Assembly (NCBI GenBank): GCA_041690675.1
Contig: JAWLGU010000004.1
Coordinates: forward strand, 1-64,000
Source: UBA7803 sp041690675
GTDB taxonomy: Bacteria; Pseudomonadota; Gammaproteobacteria; Pseudomonadales; Azotimanducaceae
Direction: 5' to 3'
Length of the DNA stretch: 64,000 bases
Below the pieces are notes generated by a model, which made no database searches, was not told where the DNA came from, and saw only the letters and a list, made by a program, of their open reading frames with translations. This document shows positions 49,855 to 58,829 of this stretch, piece by piece; position 1 is the stretch's first letter; the number at the start of each line of letters is the position of its first letter. A program made the translations under genes and the position numbers.

Positions 49855-50574
49855 GTGCGCCGGGTTCTGCTCAAGCTGAGCGGCGAGGCCCTGGCCGGCG
49901 ACGCCGGCATGGGCATCGATCCCGAGGTAGTGAAGCGTCTGTGCAGGGACATCGCCGCCGCCCGGGAGCAGGGGGTGGAGGTGGCCCTGGTGCTCGGCGG
50001 TGGCAACCTGTTCCGCGGCGCCGCGCTGCAGCGGTCCGGTCTCGACCGGGTCACCGGCGATCAGATGGGAATGCTGGCCACCGTGATGAACGGCCTGGCA
50101 TTCCGGGATCTGTTGCGGCAGGTGGGGGTGCCCTCCGCTCTGTTCTCGGCACTGGAGCTGCCGGGGGTCGCGGCGCGCTTCGACCGCGACGCCGCGGTGG
50201 CGGCCCTGCACCGGGGCGAGGTGGCGGTGTTCGTCGCGGGCACCGGCAATCCGTTCTTCACCACCGATACGGCGGCCTGCCTGCGGGGCATCGAGATCGG
50301 CGCCGACGCGGTGCTGAAGGCCACCAAGGTGGACGGCGTCTACTCCGCGGACCCGATGCTCGATCCCAGCGCCACGCGCTTCGACGCCCTCAGTTATGAT
50401 GAGGTGCTCGAGCGCGACCTCAAGGTGATGGACCTCACCGCCATCTGCCTGTGCCGCGACCATGATCTGCCCGTGGTCGTGTTCGACCTGGCGGAAGAGG
50501 GCGCGTTGACCCGTGTGATCAAGGGTGACAAGGTTGGAACGCGGGTAGGTCCCGCGGGCGAGAGGGAGCTATGA
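49855..50574 (+). CDS. pyrH: UMP kinase
   Basis: Phosphorylates UMP to UDP; allosterically controlled by GTP and UTP. 239 residues: VLLKLSGEALAGDAGMGIDP at the start, VALVLGGGNLFRGAALQRSG, TGNPFFTTDTAACLRGIEIG, ADAVLKATKVDGVYSADP. The start is GTG 49855 with a weak ribosome site. GTG gives an N-terminus two or three residues shorter than usual, but there is a stop just upstream. ATGA overlap with frr. Confidence 0.96.
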   Translation: MRRVLLKLSGEALAGDAGMGIDPEVVKRLCRDIAAAREQGVEVALVLGGGNLFRGAALQRSGLDRVTGDQMGMLATVMNGLAFRDLLRQVGVPSALFSALELPGVAARFDRDAAVAALHRGEVAVFVAGTGNPFFTTDTAACLRGIEIGADAVLKATKVDGVYSADPMLDPSATRFDALSYDEVLERDLKVMDLTAICLCRDHDLPVVVFDLAEEGALTRVIKGDKVGTRVGPAGEREL

Positions 50575-51128
50575 TCGACGACATTCGCGCCGATGCCGAC
50601 GAACGCATGGGCAAATCGCTGGAGTCTCTGCATGCGGCCTTCGCCCGCATTCGCACCGGCCGGGCCCATCCGTCCCTCCTTCACGGCATCGAAGTCCCCT
50701 ACTACGGCACCGACACGCCGCTGAACCAGCTCGCTTCCGTCACCGTCGAGGACGCGCGGACGCTGGTGATCTCACCGTGGGAGAAGAAGCTGATCCCGGA
50801 GATCGAGAAGGCCATTCTGAAGAGCGATCTCGGCATTACCCCCAACTCCACGTCCGACGTGATCCGGGTGCCGTTGCCCGCCCTGACGGAGGAGAACCGG
50901 CGGGATCTGGCCAAGCACGCCCGGCACGAGGCGGAGAACGCGCGGATCGCCATCCGCAACATCCGCCGGGATGCCATCGGCGACATCCGCGAGTTGGTGA
51001 AAGAGAAGGAAATCGCCGAAGACGACGCCCATCGCGCGGAAGACGCGATTCAGAAGCTCACCGACAAGTGGATCGGCGAGGTCGACAAGGCCTTGGAGTC
51101 GAAAGAAGCCGATCTGATGGCGGTTTGA
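50571..51128 (+). CDS. frr: Ribosome recycling factor
   Basis: With EF-G splits post-termination ribosomes. 185 residues: MIDDIRADADERMGKSLESL, the conserved FARIRTGRAHPSLL, ASVTVEDARTLVISPWEK, SDLGITPNSTSDVIRVPLP and ALTEENRRDLAKHARHEAEN. The start overlaps the pyrH stop (ATGA). uppS follows after 67 bases; dxr is not present between them. Confidence 0.97.
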   Translation: MIDDIRADADERMGKSLESLHAAFARIRTGRAHPSLLHGIEVPYYGTDTPLNQLASVTVEDARTLVISPWEKKLIPEIEKAILKSDLGITPNSTSDVIRVPLPALTEENRRDLAKHARHEAENARIAIRNIRRDAIGDIRELVKEKEIAEDDAHRAEDAIQKLTDKWIGEVDKALESKEADLMAV

Positions 51129-51195
51129 CGCTACACTACGAACCGCTCACCGGTTACCGCTGGTAGCCGACGTTTTCCGCAACGCGAAGAGTCAT

Positions 51196-51972
51196 ATGGC
51201 CGAAGTCAGGGCAACGGTAGACAAAGCATCGGCAGAGTCGCAGAGCGACCCCTTCGCGGCGGACCCTTCGAGCAAGTTGCCCCGGCACGTGGCCATCATC
51301 ATGGACGGCAACCACCGTTGGGCGAAGCAGCGTCGTCTCCCGGGGGCGGCGGGGCATCGTGCCGGTGCGAAGAACGTCCGGCCGGTGGCGGAGGCCTGCG
51401 CCGACGCCGGAGTCCGCATCCTCACCCTGTTCGCGTTCAGCACGGAGAACTGGCAGCGCCCCAGTCGTGAGGTCAACCTGCTCATGGACCTCATGCGCAA
51501 CGTGCTCGAGCGGGACGTGGACGAGCTGAACGAGCGCGGTGTGCGGCTGCGCATCATCGGCGACCGCGAGCGCTTCGCCCCGGATCTGCAGATGCGGATG
51601 AATCGGGCGGAGGCGCTGACCCGGGACAACGACCGCATGACCCTGAACATCGCGGCGAACTTCGGCGGCCGCTGGGACATCGCCCGGGCGGCCCGGGATC
51701 TCGCCCGGGACGTGGCGGCGGGACGCCTGCAGGCCGACGACGTGGACGAGACGGTATTCAACCGCTACCTGTCCCTCGGCGACCTGCCCGCCCCGGACAT
51801 CTGCATCCGCACCGGCGGGGAGGCCCGCATCAGCAATTTTCTGCTGTGGGACTTCGCGTATACGGAGCTGTACTTCACGGACGCGTACTGGCCGGAGTTC
51901 TCGGACCGGGATCTGGCGGAGGCCCTGTCGTGGTTTCAGGAGCGGCAGCGCCGTTTCGGGCGTCGCCAGTAG
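51196..51972 (+). CDS. uppS: Undecaprenyl diphosphate synthase
   Basis: Makes the C55 lipid carrier for peptidoglycan and O-antigen. 258 residues; a leading ~28-residue polar stretch precedes the core. Core motifs: HVAIIMDGNHRWAKQRRLPG (catalytic Asp; E. coli has G where this has H), LFAFSTENWQRPSREV, DICIRTGGEARISNFLLW and FAYTELYFTDAYWPEF. ATG 51196. The cdsA start is seven bases after its stop. Confidence 0.96.
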   Translation: MAEVRATVDKASAESQSDPFAADPSSKLPRHVAIIMDGNHRWAKQRRLPGAAGHRAGAKNVRPVAEACADAGVRILTLFAFSTENWQRPSREVNLLMDLMRNVLERDVDELNERGVRLRIIGDRERFAPDLQMRMNRAEALTRDNDRMTLNIAANFGGRWDIARAARDLARDVAAGRLQADDVDETVFNRYLSLGDLPAPDICIRTGGEARISNFLLWDFAYTELYFTDAYWPEFSDRDLAEALSWFQERQRRFGRRQ

Positions 51973-51979
51973 CCTCCGC

Positions 51980-52792
51980 TTGCTGCGTTCCCGGGTCATC
52001 ACCGCGCTCATCCTCGCCCCTCTGGTCGTTTCGGCCATCTACCTGCTGCCCATCTCCGCCTACGCCGCCTTCTTCTGGCTCATCGCCGCCGCCGGGGCCT
52101 ACGAATGGGCGGGGCTCGCAGGGTTGAAGGAGGTGTGGTCCCGGGTCGCGTACCTTGCGGTGCTGGCGGTTCTGGCGTTGCTCGCCTGGCAGCTGCCGGA
52201 GCATTGGGGGGCCGTGCTGTGGCTGGGCGCCGGATTCTGGCTTCTGGCGGCCGTGGCGGTGGTGTTCTATCCCCGCGGGGGCAAGGTGGTGACCCACCCC
52301 CTGGTGGCGGTGCCGGCGGGGCTGCTGGTGGCGCTCACGGCTTGGCTCGGCCTGGTGGTGATCCGCGACCAGCCCGGCGGCGCAACCTGGGTGCTGTGGC
52401 TGCTGTTCCTCGTGTGGGGCGCCGACATCGGCGCCTACTTCGCCGGCCATCGCTACGGCAGGCGGCTGCTCGCACCCCGGGTGAGCCCGGGGAAGACCTG
52501 GGAAGGGCTCATCGGCGGTGTCCTGGCGAGCCTGCTGGTGGCGCTGGTCATGCTGGTGCCCATGGGGGCGTTGACCCCGTGGTGGCCGCCGTTGATCCTG
52601 CTGCTGGTCACCGTCTCGGTGTTCGGCGACCTGTTCGAGAGCGTCCTCAAGCGTTCCCGCGGCGTGAAGGACTCGGGTTCGCTTCTGCCCGGGCACGGCG
52701 GCATGCTCGACCGGATCGACTCCGTGGTGGCGGTGCTGCCGGTGTTCGCGCTGATGCTCTCCACCGGCATCTCCTCCGGAGGGATCGGCTGA
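51980..52792 (+). CDS. cdsA: Phosphatidate cytidylyltransferase
   Basis: Integral membrane enzyme making CDP-diacylglycerol from phosphatidate and CTP. 270 residues with about seven or eight membrane segments (VITALILAPLVVSAIYLLP, AAFFWLIAAAGAYEWA, VLAVLALLAWQLP and others). The CdsA signature is near the C-terminus: SVLKRSRGVKDSGSLLPGHG then GMLDRIDS. Also WGADIGAYFAGHRYGRR. Starts at TTG 51980, the only reasonable codon after uppS. rseP follows 112 bases later. Confidence 0.94.
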   Translation: MLRSRVITALILAPLVVSAIYLLPISAYAAFFWLIAAAGAYEWAGLAGLKEVWSRVAYLAVLAVLALLAWQLPEHWGAVLWLGAGFWLLAAVAVVFYPRGGKVVTHPLVAVPAGLLVALTAWLGLVVIRDQPGGATWVLWLLFLVWGADIGAYFAGHRYGRRLLAPRVSPGKTWEGLIGGVLASLLVALVMLVPMGALTPWWPPLILLLVTVSVFGDLFESVLKRSRGVKDSGSLLPGHGGMLDRIDSVVAVLPVFALMLSTGISSGGIG

Positions 52793-52797
52793 TTGGG

Positions 52798-52826
52798 TTC
52801 GATCCAGGCCGGGATGTTCGTATATC
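52798..52826 (+). promoter_or_regulatory. Possible promoter upstream of rseP-bamA
   Basis: TTCGAT (52798-52803), 17-base spacer, TATATC (52821-52826). Sits in the 112-base cdsA-rseP gap, where other gammaproteobacteria have dxr or a sigma-E promoter. No GAACTT-type sigma-E box seen. Confidence 0.35.
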
Positions 52827-52904
52827 ATCCGCGCCTTCACGGGGTCCGGGGCGCCCGCAGGCGCGGCCAGAACCAACCGAAGTAACCAGGGTCTCACCTA
52901 CGTG

Positions 52905-54239
52905 ATGGACTTTCTCCAATATCCGCTGGCGCTGATCGTCACCCTGGGGTTGCTGGTGACCTTTCACGAGCTGGGCCATTTCCTGGTCGCCCGGCTCTCG
53001 GGCGTCCGCGTGGTGCGGTTCTCCGTGGGTTTCGGCAGGCCGATCTGGTCCAGGTTCGATAAGCACGGCACGGAATTCGCCGTGGCCGCGATCCCGCTGG
53101 GAGGCTACGTGCGCATGCTCGACGAGCGGGAGCCCGGCACGGTGGAGGCCGAGCGGCGGCCCGGCGACGTGGCGTATCCCGACCTCAGTCCCTGGTGGCG
53201 CATGGCCATCGCATCGGCGGGACCGTTGGCGAACTTCGTGCTGGCGGCGCTCGTGTACTGGCTGCTGTTCGTGGTGGGCACCACGGCCGTTGCCCCCATG
53301 CTGGGGCCGGTGCCGGATGAATCGCCGGCGGAGCGGGCCGGGCTCGTACAGGGAGCGGAGATCGTCGCCGTCGATGGCGAGCCCACGCGTTCCTGGCAGG
53401 AAGTGACCATGGCGCTGGCCGGGCGTCTGGGCGAGACCGGATCCATCACCCTCACCGCCCGGACTCCCGGAAGCGCGCAGTCCACGGACGTGAATCTGTC
53501 GGTGACCGACTGGCACCGCGGGGTGGACGAGCCAGATCTGCTGGGCTCCCTCGGCATTCAGCCGGCGCTGCCGGCGGTGATGGGCGAGGTGCTGCCGGAA
53601 AGCCCGGCGGCCCGCGCCGGTCTGCGCCCGTACGACCGGGTCGTCTCGGTGGCGGGGGAGCCGGTGGAGACCTGGTCGGAGTGGGTGGAGGCGGTTCAGG
53701 CGTCCGCGGAACGGCCGCTGGACGTGGTGGTGGAGCGGGAGGGCCAGCGCCTCGCCCTGGTGGTGCGCCCGGAGATGCGCGAGCTTCCGAACGGCGGCAC
53801 CGGCGGTTACGTGGGGGTCGCCGCCCGCACCAACGAGATCCGCTACGGGCCGCTGGAGGCGGTGGCGCCGAGCGTCGGCGAAACCTGGGACAAGACCGTG
53901 CTGACCTTGGGTCTGCTGAAGAAGATGATCACCGGCGACGTTTCCATGAAGAATCTGAGCGGGCCGATCACCATCGCCAAGGTGGCGGGGGATTCGGCCC
54001 GTTCCGGCTGGCGCTTCTTCCTGGGAGTTCTGGCGCTGCTCAGCATCTCGCTGGGGGTTCTGAATCTGCTGCCGATTCCCATCCTCGACGGCGGGCACAT
54101 CGTCTTCTGCGCGGCCGAGGTGGTGCGGGGCAAGCCGGTCTCGGAGCGGGTGCAGGCGCTGGGCACCCAGATCGGGCTGTTCCTGGTGGCCGGGCTGATG
54201 ATCCTGGCCCTGTATAACGACATATCCCGTTTGTTCTGA
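52905..54239 (+). CDS. rseP: Site-2 zinc protease RseP
   Basis: Cuts RseA within the membrane to release RpoE, whose operon is at 17414-21736. 444 residues from ATG 52905 (the GTG at 52902 adds one). Zinc motif HELGH in TFHELGHFLVARLSGVRV, IPLGGYVRMLDERE, two PDZ domains (PAERAGLVQGAEIVAVDGEP, PAARAGLRPYDRVVSVAGEP), and the second active-site box LLPIPILDGGHIVFC near residue 390. Four membrane segments. Precedes bamA as in E. coli. Confidence 0.95.
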   Translation: MDFLQYPLALIVTLGLLVTFHELGHFLVARLSGVRVVRFSVGFGRPIWSRFDKHGTEFAVAAIPLGGYVRMLDEREPGTVEAERRPGDVAYPDLSPWWRMAIASAGPLANFVLAALVYWLLFVVGTTAVAPMLGPVPDESPAERAGLVQGAEIVAVDGEPTRSWQEVTMALAGRLGETGSITLTARTPGSAQSTDVNLSVTDWHRGVDEPDLLGSLGIQPALPAVMGEVLPESPAARAGLRPYDRVVSVAGEPVETWSEWVEAVQASAERPLDVVVEREGQRLALVVRPEMRELPNGGTGGYVGVAARTNEIRYGPLEAVAPSVGETWDKTVLTLGLLKKMITGDVSMKNLSGPITIAKVAGDSARSGWRFFLGVLALLSISLGVLNLLPIPILDGGHIVFCAAEVVRGKPVSERVQALGTQIGLFLVAGLMILALYNDISRLF

Positions 54240-54261
54240 TCGAATCGGCCCTGGGGGGGAC

Positions 54262-56619
54262 ATGAGGCGTTCGTTACGCTGGCTGTGCTGCTTGCTGTTG
54301 TGGTGGTCGTGTGCCGCCTGGGCAGACACGTTCACCATTTCCGACATCCGCCTTCAGGGTCTGCAGCGGGTGAGCGCGGGCACCGTGTTCAACATTCTCC
54401 CGGTGAACGTGGGGGACACGGTGGACGAGCTCGCGATCCGCCAGCTCATCCGCATCCTGTTCGATTCCGGTTACTTCGACGACATCCGCATGGCGCGTGA
54501 CGACGATGTCCTGGTGATTTCCGTGACGGAGCGCCCCGCCATCGAGAGCATCGAGATCGAGGGCAACAAGGCCATTCAGACCGAGGCGCTGCTGGAAGGT
54601 CTGTCGCAGCAGGGGCTTCGGGAAGGCGAGATCTTCAAACAGGCCACCCTGGAGCGGGTGGGCCTGGAGCTGGAGCGGCAGTACGTCGCCCAGGGCCGTT
54701 ACGGCGCCAGCATCGAGACCAAGGTGGAGGAGTTGCCGCGCAACCGGGTGGCCATCAGGATCGACATCGAGGAGGGCAAGACCTCGGGGATCCGCCACAT
54801 CAACATCGTCGGCGCCGAAGTGTTCGACCAGGAGGATCTGCTCGAGGAGCTCGAGCTCCAGCACCCGAGCCTGTTCTCGTTCTACCGCAACGACGACAAG
54901 TATTCGCGGGAGAAACTCGCCGGAGACCTGGAGAAGCTGGAATCCTACTATCGGGACCGCGGCTACGTGGAGTTCGACATCGAGTCCACCCAGGTCAGCA
55001 TCACGCCGGATCGCCGCCAGGTGTACATCACCATGAACGTGGAGGAGGGCCAGAAATACACGGTGCGGGACGTGAACCTGGTGGGCGAGCTCCACGACGT
55101 TCGCCCGGACGACCTGCGGCGCCTGTTCGTCGTGGCGCCGGGGCAGGTGTTCTCCCAGGCCCGGGTCACCGCCACCGAGGAGCGTCTCACCCAGGCTCTC
55201 GGCAACTCCGGCTACACCTTCGCCACCGCCAGCGGCGTCCCCAAGATCAACGACGACGGCACCGTGGACGTGGAGTTCTTCGTCGATGCCGGCAACCGGG
55301 CGTACGTGCGGCGCATCGCCTTCTCCGGCAACACCGTCACCCAGGACGAAGTGCTGCGCCGGGAGATGCGGCAAATGGAAGGGGGCTGGGCCTCCACGGC
55401 CCAGATCGATCTGTCGAAAGTGCGTCTCGAGCGACTGGGCTTCTTCAAGGAAGTGAACGTGGAGACCCCCGAGGTGCCCGGTACGGACGATCAGATCGAC
55501 GTGAACTTCAGCGTCGAGGAGCAGCCATCGGGCAGCATCTCCGCCACCGTGGGGTACTCCCAGGGGTACGGGCTGATCCTCGGCGGCAACTACCAGGAGA
55601 GCAACGTGCTCGGCACGGGCAACAGCCTGGGGGTGGGCATCTCGTATTCCAAGTTCCAGCGCTCCGCCAGCTTCAACTACTTCGACCCGTACTTCACCCT
55701 GGACGGCATCAGCCGCGGCTTCAACGTCTTCTTCCGGGAGTCGAACTACGACGAGGCCAACATCGCCCGATTCACCACCAACTCCTACGGGGCGGGGATC
55801 AACTTCGGCTTCCCCATCGGCGAGACCCGGCGCATCAATTTCGGTGGCACCGTGGAGTACACGGACATCACGGAAGGGCGGTTCCCGGCCCAGGAGATCA
55901 GCGAGTTCATCGAAGAGAACGGCAGCGATTCGCTGAACTACAAGCTGAATCTCTCCTGGAGCAGCTCGACCCTGAATCGCGGCCTGTTCCCCACCCGGGG
56001 CCGCTCCCAGTCGCTGGCGCTGGAGGCGGCGGTGCCCGGCAGCGATCTGCAGTTCTACAAGCTCGTCTACACGGGACAGCAGTACTTCCCCATCAACGAC
56101 AGATGGACCACCCGGTTCCGCACACGGCTGGGCTTCGGCGACGGATACGGCAGCAGCGACGCCCTGCCGTTCTACGAGCACTTCTTCGCCGGCGGGTTCG
56201 GCTCGGTTCGGGGCTTCGAGCAGAACACCCTGGGGCCGCGCAGCACGGACCCCCTGGTGGATCTGGACGGCGACGGCGTGCCGGACCCCATCTTCAGGCG
56301 CGAGCCGCCGCCGTTCGGGGGCAATCTGCTGGTGGAGGCGAGCGCCGAGCTCATCTTCCCGCTGCCGTTCATGGAGGACAGCCGTCAGTTCCGGCCGGTG
56401 CTGTTCTTCGACGCGGGCAACGTGTTCAACACCAACTGCCCGAGCGTGAGCACGATCTGCAGCGATTTCGACGCCGGGGAGATGCGCTATTCGGCGGGCT
56501 TCGCGGTGACCTGGCTGACGGGAATGGGACCGATGACGTTCGGCCTCGCCAAGCCGTTCAACGCCGGCGAGTTCGACGAAAAGGAGACCTTCCAGTTCGA
56601 GCTTGGCCGGACGTTCTGA
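54262..56619 (+). CDS. bamA: Outer membrane protein assembly factor BamA
   Basis: Central pore of the BAM complex that inserts beta-barrel proteins. 785 residues: signal peptide MRRSLRWLCCLLLWWSCAAW (cleaved near AWA), five POTRA domains (FTISDIRLQGLQRVSAGTVF; AIESIEIEGNKAIQTEALL; GIRHINIVGAEVFDQEDLL; KYTVRDVNLVGELHDVRPDD; YVRRIAFSGNTVTQDEVLRR) and a C-terminal barrel with the FAGGFGSVRGFEQNTLGPRS loop. Ends with Phe (FELGRTF), the usual outer-membrane signature. Confidence 0.97.
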   Translation: MRRSLRWLCCLLLWWSCAAWADTFTISDIRLQGLQRVSAGTVFNILPVNVGDTVDELAIRQLIRILFDSGYFDDIRMARDDDVLVISVTERPAIESIEIEGNKAIQTEALLEGLSQQGLREGEIFKQATLERVGLELERQYVAQGRYGASIETKVEELPRNRVAIRIDIEEGKTSGIRHINIVGAEVFDQEDLLEELELQHPSLFSFYRNDDKYSREKLAGDLEKLESYYRDRGYVEFDIESTQVSITPDRRQVYITMNVEEGQKYTVRDVNLVGELHDVRPDDLRRLFVVAPGQVFSQARVTATEERLTQALGNSGYTFATASGVPKINDDGTVDVEFFVDAGNRAYVRRIAFSGNTVTQDEVLRREMRQMEGGWASTAQIDLSKVRLERLGFFKEVNVETPEVPGTDDQIDVNFSVEEQPSGSISATVGYSQGYGLILGGNYQESNVLGTGNSLGVGISYSKFQRSASFNYFDPYFTLDGISRGFNVFFRESNYDEANIARFTTNSYGAGINFGFPIGETRRINFGGTVEYTDITEGRFPAQEISEFIEENGSDSLNYKLNLSWSSSTLNRGLFPTRGRSQSLALEAAVPGSDLQFYKLVYTGQQYFPINDRWTTRFRTRLGFGDGYGSSDALPFYEHFFAGGFGSVRGFEQNTLGPRSTDPLVDLDGDGVPDPIFRREPPPFGGNLLVEASAELIFPLPFMEDSRQFRPVLFFDAGNVFNTNCPSVSTICSDFDAGEMRYSAGFAVTWLTGMGPMTFGLAKPFNAGEFDEKETFQFELGRTF

Positions 56620-56628
56620 TGATAGAAT
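56620..56628 (+). promoter_or_regulatory. Extended -10 element upstream of skp
   Basis: TGATAGAAT: TGn directly ahead of TAGAAT (56623-56628), just after the bamA stop and 143 bases before skp. No good -35. The rest of the 151-base gap is GC-rich with no gene I would support. Confidence 0.35.
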
Positions 56629-56770
56629 GCGCCCGCCTGGCGAGGGCCGGACGGGCGGGGGGGCCGCGCGCTACCGGCAAGACGAAGTTGGTACGCCGGC
56701 CGCGGAGGCCGTCACAGTGACGCACAGGCGTCGTTGGGGCGCCGGGAAACGCTTTGCCAAGGAGTGAATC

Positions 56771-57292
56771 GTGATTAGGAAGTTTGTGAGTTGGTCGTTG
56801 CTGTCGCTCGCGCTGTTCGCCGCCGGGGGAGTGGCCGCCGAGCTGAAGATCGCCGTGCTGGACACCCAGCGGGCGCTGCTGGAAAGCGAGGAAGCCCAGC
56901 GGTTGATGGAGGATACCCAGACGGCGCTCAAGGACGACCAGGATGAGGTGAATGCGCTGGGCGAGGAGATCATGGCGTTGCAGGAGCAACTGCAGAAGGA
57001 TGCCGAGGTGATGAGTCCCAGCGAGCAGCGCCGTCGGCAGAAGGAAATCGAAGACAAGCGGCTCGACTACCAGTTCCTGGTGAACAAGCTGCAGAAAGAG
57101 GTGCAGGATCGCCGTCAGGAGTTGCTGCAGCAGATGGCGCCCAAGATCGACGCCGTGCTGAAAGATCTGATCGAGCTCGAGGGCTACGATCTGATCATGC
57201 AGCGCAACGGCCTGCTGTATGCCAACTCCAAGCACGACATCACCCGCAAGGTGACCGAGAAGCTCAACGAGCGGCGGCAAGCGTCCCGTTGA
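56771..57292 (+). CDS. skp: Periplasmic chaperone Skp (OmpH family)
   Basis: Trimeric chaperone that escorts unfolded outer-membrane proteins to BamA. 173 residues: signal peptide FVSWSLLSLALFAAGGVAAE, then ELKIAVLDTQRALLESEEAQ, long coiled-coil arms rich in Glu, Gln and Lys (LGEEIMALQEQLQKDAEVMS), and the closing strand YDLIMQRNGLLYANSKHDIT. GTG 56771 with AAGGAG at 56759-56764. Between bamA and lpxD as in E. coli. Confidence 0.94.
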   Translation: MIRKFVSWSLLSLALFAAGGVAAELKIAVLDTQRALLESEEAQRLMEDTQTALKDDQDEVNALGEEIMALQEQLQKDAEVMSPSEQRRRQKEIEDKRLDYQFLVNKLQKEVQDRRQELLQQMAPKIDAVLKDLIELEGYDLIMQRNGLLYANSKHDITRKVTEKLNERRQASR

Positions 57293-57308
57293 TCGGCCGC
57301 CGCCTCCC

Positions 57309-58379
57309 GTGAGTGACCTCACCTTCACTCTGGCGGAGCTTGCGGATCGCCTGTCGGCGCGGCTGGTGGGCGATCCGGCCATTCGCATCACGGGCCTGGG
57401 CAGTCTCGCCAGCGCGGGTCCGGATGACATCTCCCATCTGTCCAGCCCCGCGTACCGCCGGCAGCTGGGGACAACCCGGGCCGGCGCGGTGATCCTCGCG
57501 GAGAAGGACCTCGCCCTCTGGCAGGGTCCGGCGCTGGTGGTGGACGATCCGTATCTGGCCTTCGCCCGGGTCTCTCAGCTGTTCGCCCGCTTGCCGGAGC
57601 TGCCCGTGGGGGTCGACCCGATTGCCCGGGTCGATCCCGCCGCGACGGTGAGCGACAGCGCCTGCATCGGTCCGGGCGCAGTGGTGGCGGCCGGGGCTCG
57701 CATCGGCCCGCGGGTACGGCTGTACGCCAACGCCGTGGTGGGCGAAGGCTGCGTGGTGGGGGAGGACAGCGTGCTGATGGCGAACGCGGTGCTCTACGCC
57801 GACGTCCGCATGGGGGCGCGCTGCACCGTGCACAGCAGCGCGGTGATCGGCGCCGACGGTTTCGGTTTCGCCCCGGACGGGTCGGGGCGGCTGCACCCCA
57901 TCGCTCAGCTCGGCGGCGTGGTGCTCGGCGACGACGTGAGCGTTGGCGCCTGCTCCACCATCGACCGCGGCGCCATCGACGATACCGTGATCGAAGACGG
58001 CGTTAAGATCGACAATCAGGTGCAGATCGGGCACAACTGTCACATCGGCGCCCACACAGTGATCTGCGGCTGCGTGGGGATCGTCGGCAGCACCCGGGTC
58101 GGCCGCCACTGCGTCCTGGCCGGCGGCGTGGGGGTGGGCGGCGACGGGCCCATCGAGCTGTGTGACCGAGTGGTGGTGAGCGGCATGACCCACGTATCGG
58201 CCTCCATCACCGAGCCCGGAGTGTACTCCGGCGGCGTGCTGCATGCGCCGGGCCGCCAGTGGAAGCGAAACGCGCTGCGATTCCAGCGTCTCGACGACCT
58301 GAGTCGCCGGGTGACGCGCCTGGAGCGGGCGTTGCAGGAGGCCGAACTTTCCGAGTCAGCGGAGCAGGATCCGAAATGA
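57309..58379 (+). CDS. lpxD: UDP-3-O-acylglucosamine N-acyltransferase
   Basis: Third step of lipid A synthesis: adds the N-linked hydroxyacyl chain. 356 residues. N-terminal uridine-binding domain (FTLAELADRLSARLVGD), then the left-handed beta-helix with hexapeptides (GADGFGFAPDGSGRLHPIAQ, GACSTIDRGAIDDTVIEDG, VQIGHNCHIGAHTVICGCVG) and a C-terminal helix. GTG 57309. ATGA overlap with fabZ. Confidence 0.95.
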   Translation: MSDLTFTLAELADRLSARLVGDPAIRITGLGSLASAGPDDISHLSSPAYRRQLGTTRAGAVILAEKDLALWQGPALVVDDPYLAFARVSQLFARLPELPVGVDPIARVDPAATVSDSACIGPGAVVAAGARIGPRVRLYANAVVGEGCVVGEDSVLMANAVLYADVRMGARCTVHSSAVIGADGFGFAPDGSGRLHPIAQLGGVVLGDDVSVGACSTIDRGAIDDTVIEDGVKIDNQVQIGHNCHIGAHTVICGCVGIVGSTRVGRHCVLAGGVGVGGDGPIELCDRVVVSGMTHVSASITEPGVYSGGVLHAPGRQWKRNALRFQRLDDLSRRVTRLERALQEAELSESAEQDPK

Positions 58380-58813
58380 AAAACATCAACGAGCTGTTCG
58401 AGTACCTGCCCCACCGGTATCCCTTTCTGCTGGTGGATCGCGTGGTGGAGCTGACCCCCGGTGAGCACATCCGCGGCTACAAGAACGTGACCGTGAACGA
58501 GCCCTTCTTCAACGGCCACTTTCCGGGCCATCCCATCATGCCTGGCGTGCTGATCGTGGAGGCCATGGCCCAGCTGTCCGGCGTGCTGGCCTTCGAGAGC
58601 AAGAATCGGCGCCCGTCGGACGGTTTCACCTACTACCTGGGTGGTACCGATCGCACCCGATTCAAGCGTCCGGTGATTCCCGGCGACCGGCTGATGATGG
58701 AGAGCCGCATGCTGGCAGAGAAGCGTGGGGTCATGAAGTTCGACTGCAGGGCCTTCGTGGACGACGAGTTGACCTGCACCTCGGAGATCACCTGCGTCGA
58801 GCGAGCGCTCTGA
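58376..58813 (+). CDS. fabZ: 3-hydroxyacyl-ACP dehydratase FabZ
   Basis: Dehydrates 3-hydroxyacyl-ACP in fatty acid synthesis and competes with LpxA for hydroxyacyl-ACP. 145 residues from ATG 58376, overlapping the lpxD stop. Hot-dog fold: LFEYLPHRYPFLLVDRVVEL; catalytic His and Glu in NGHFPGHPIMPGVLIVEAMA. YYLGGTDRTRFKRPVIPGD follows. lpxD-fabZ-lpxA order is the classical one. Confidence 0.97.
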   Translation: MKNINELFEYLPHRYPFLLVDRVVELTPGEHIRGYKNVTVNEPFFNGHFPGHPIMPGVLIVEAMAQLSGVLAFESKNRRPSDGFTYYLGGTDRTRFKRPVIPGDRLMMESRMLAEKRGVMKFDCRAFVDDELTCTSEITCVERAL

Positions 58814-58829
58814 GCGGGATGTCCGTGGC

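Noticed and set aside
56619..56720. 33-codon frame between bamA and skp with GKTK
   Set aside because: No ribosome site, Arg/Gly-rich composition, and GKTK alone is not a P-loop.
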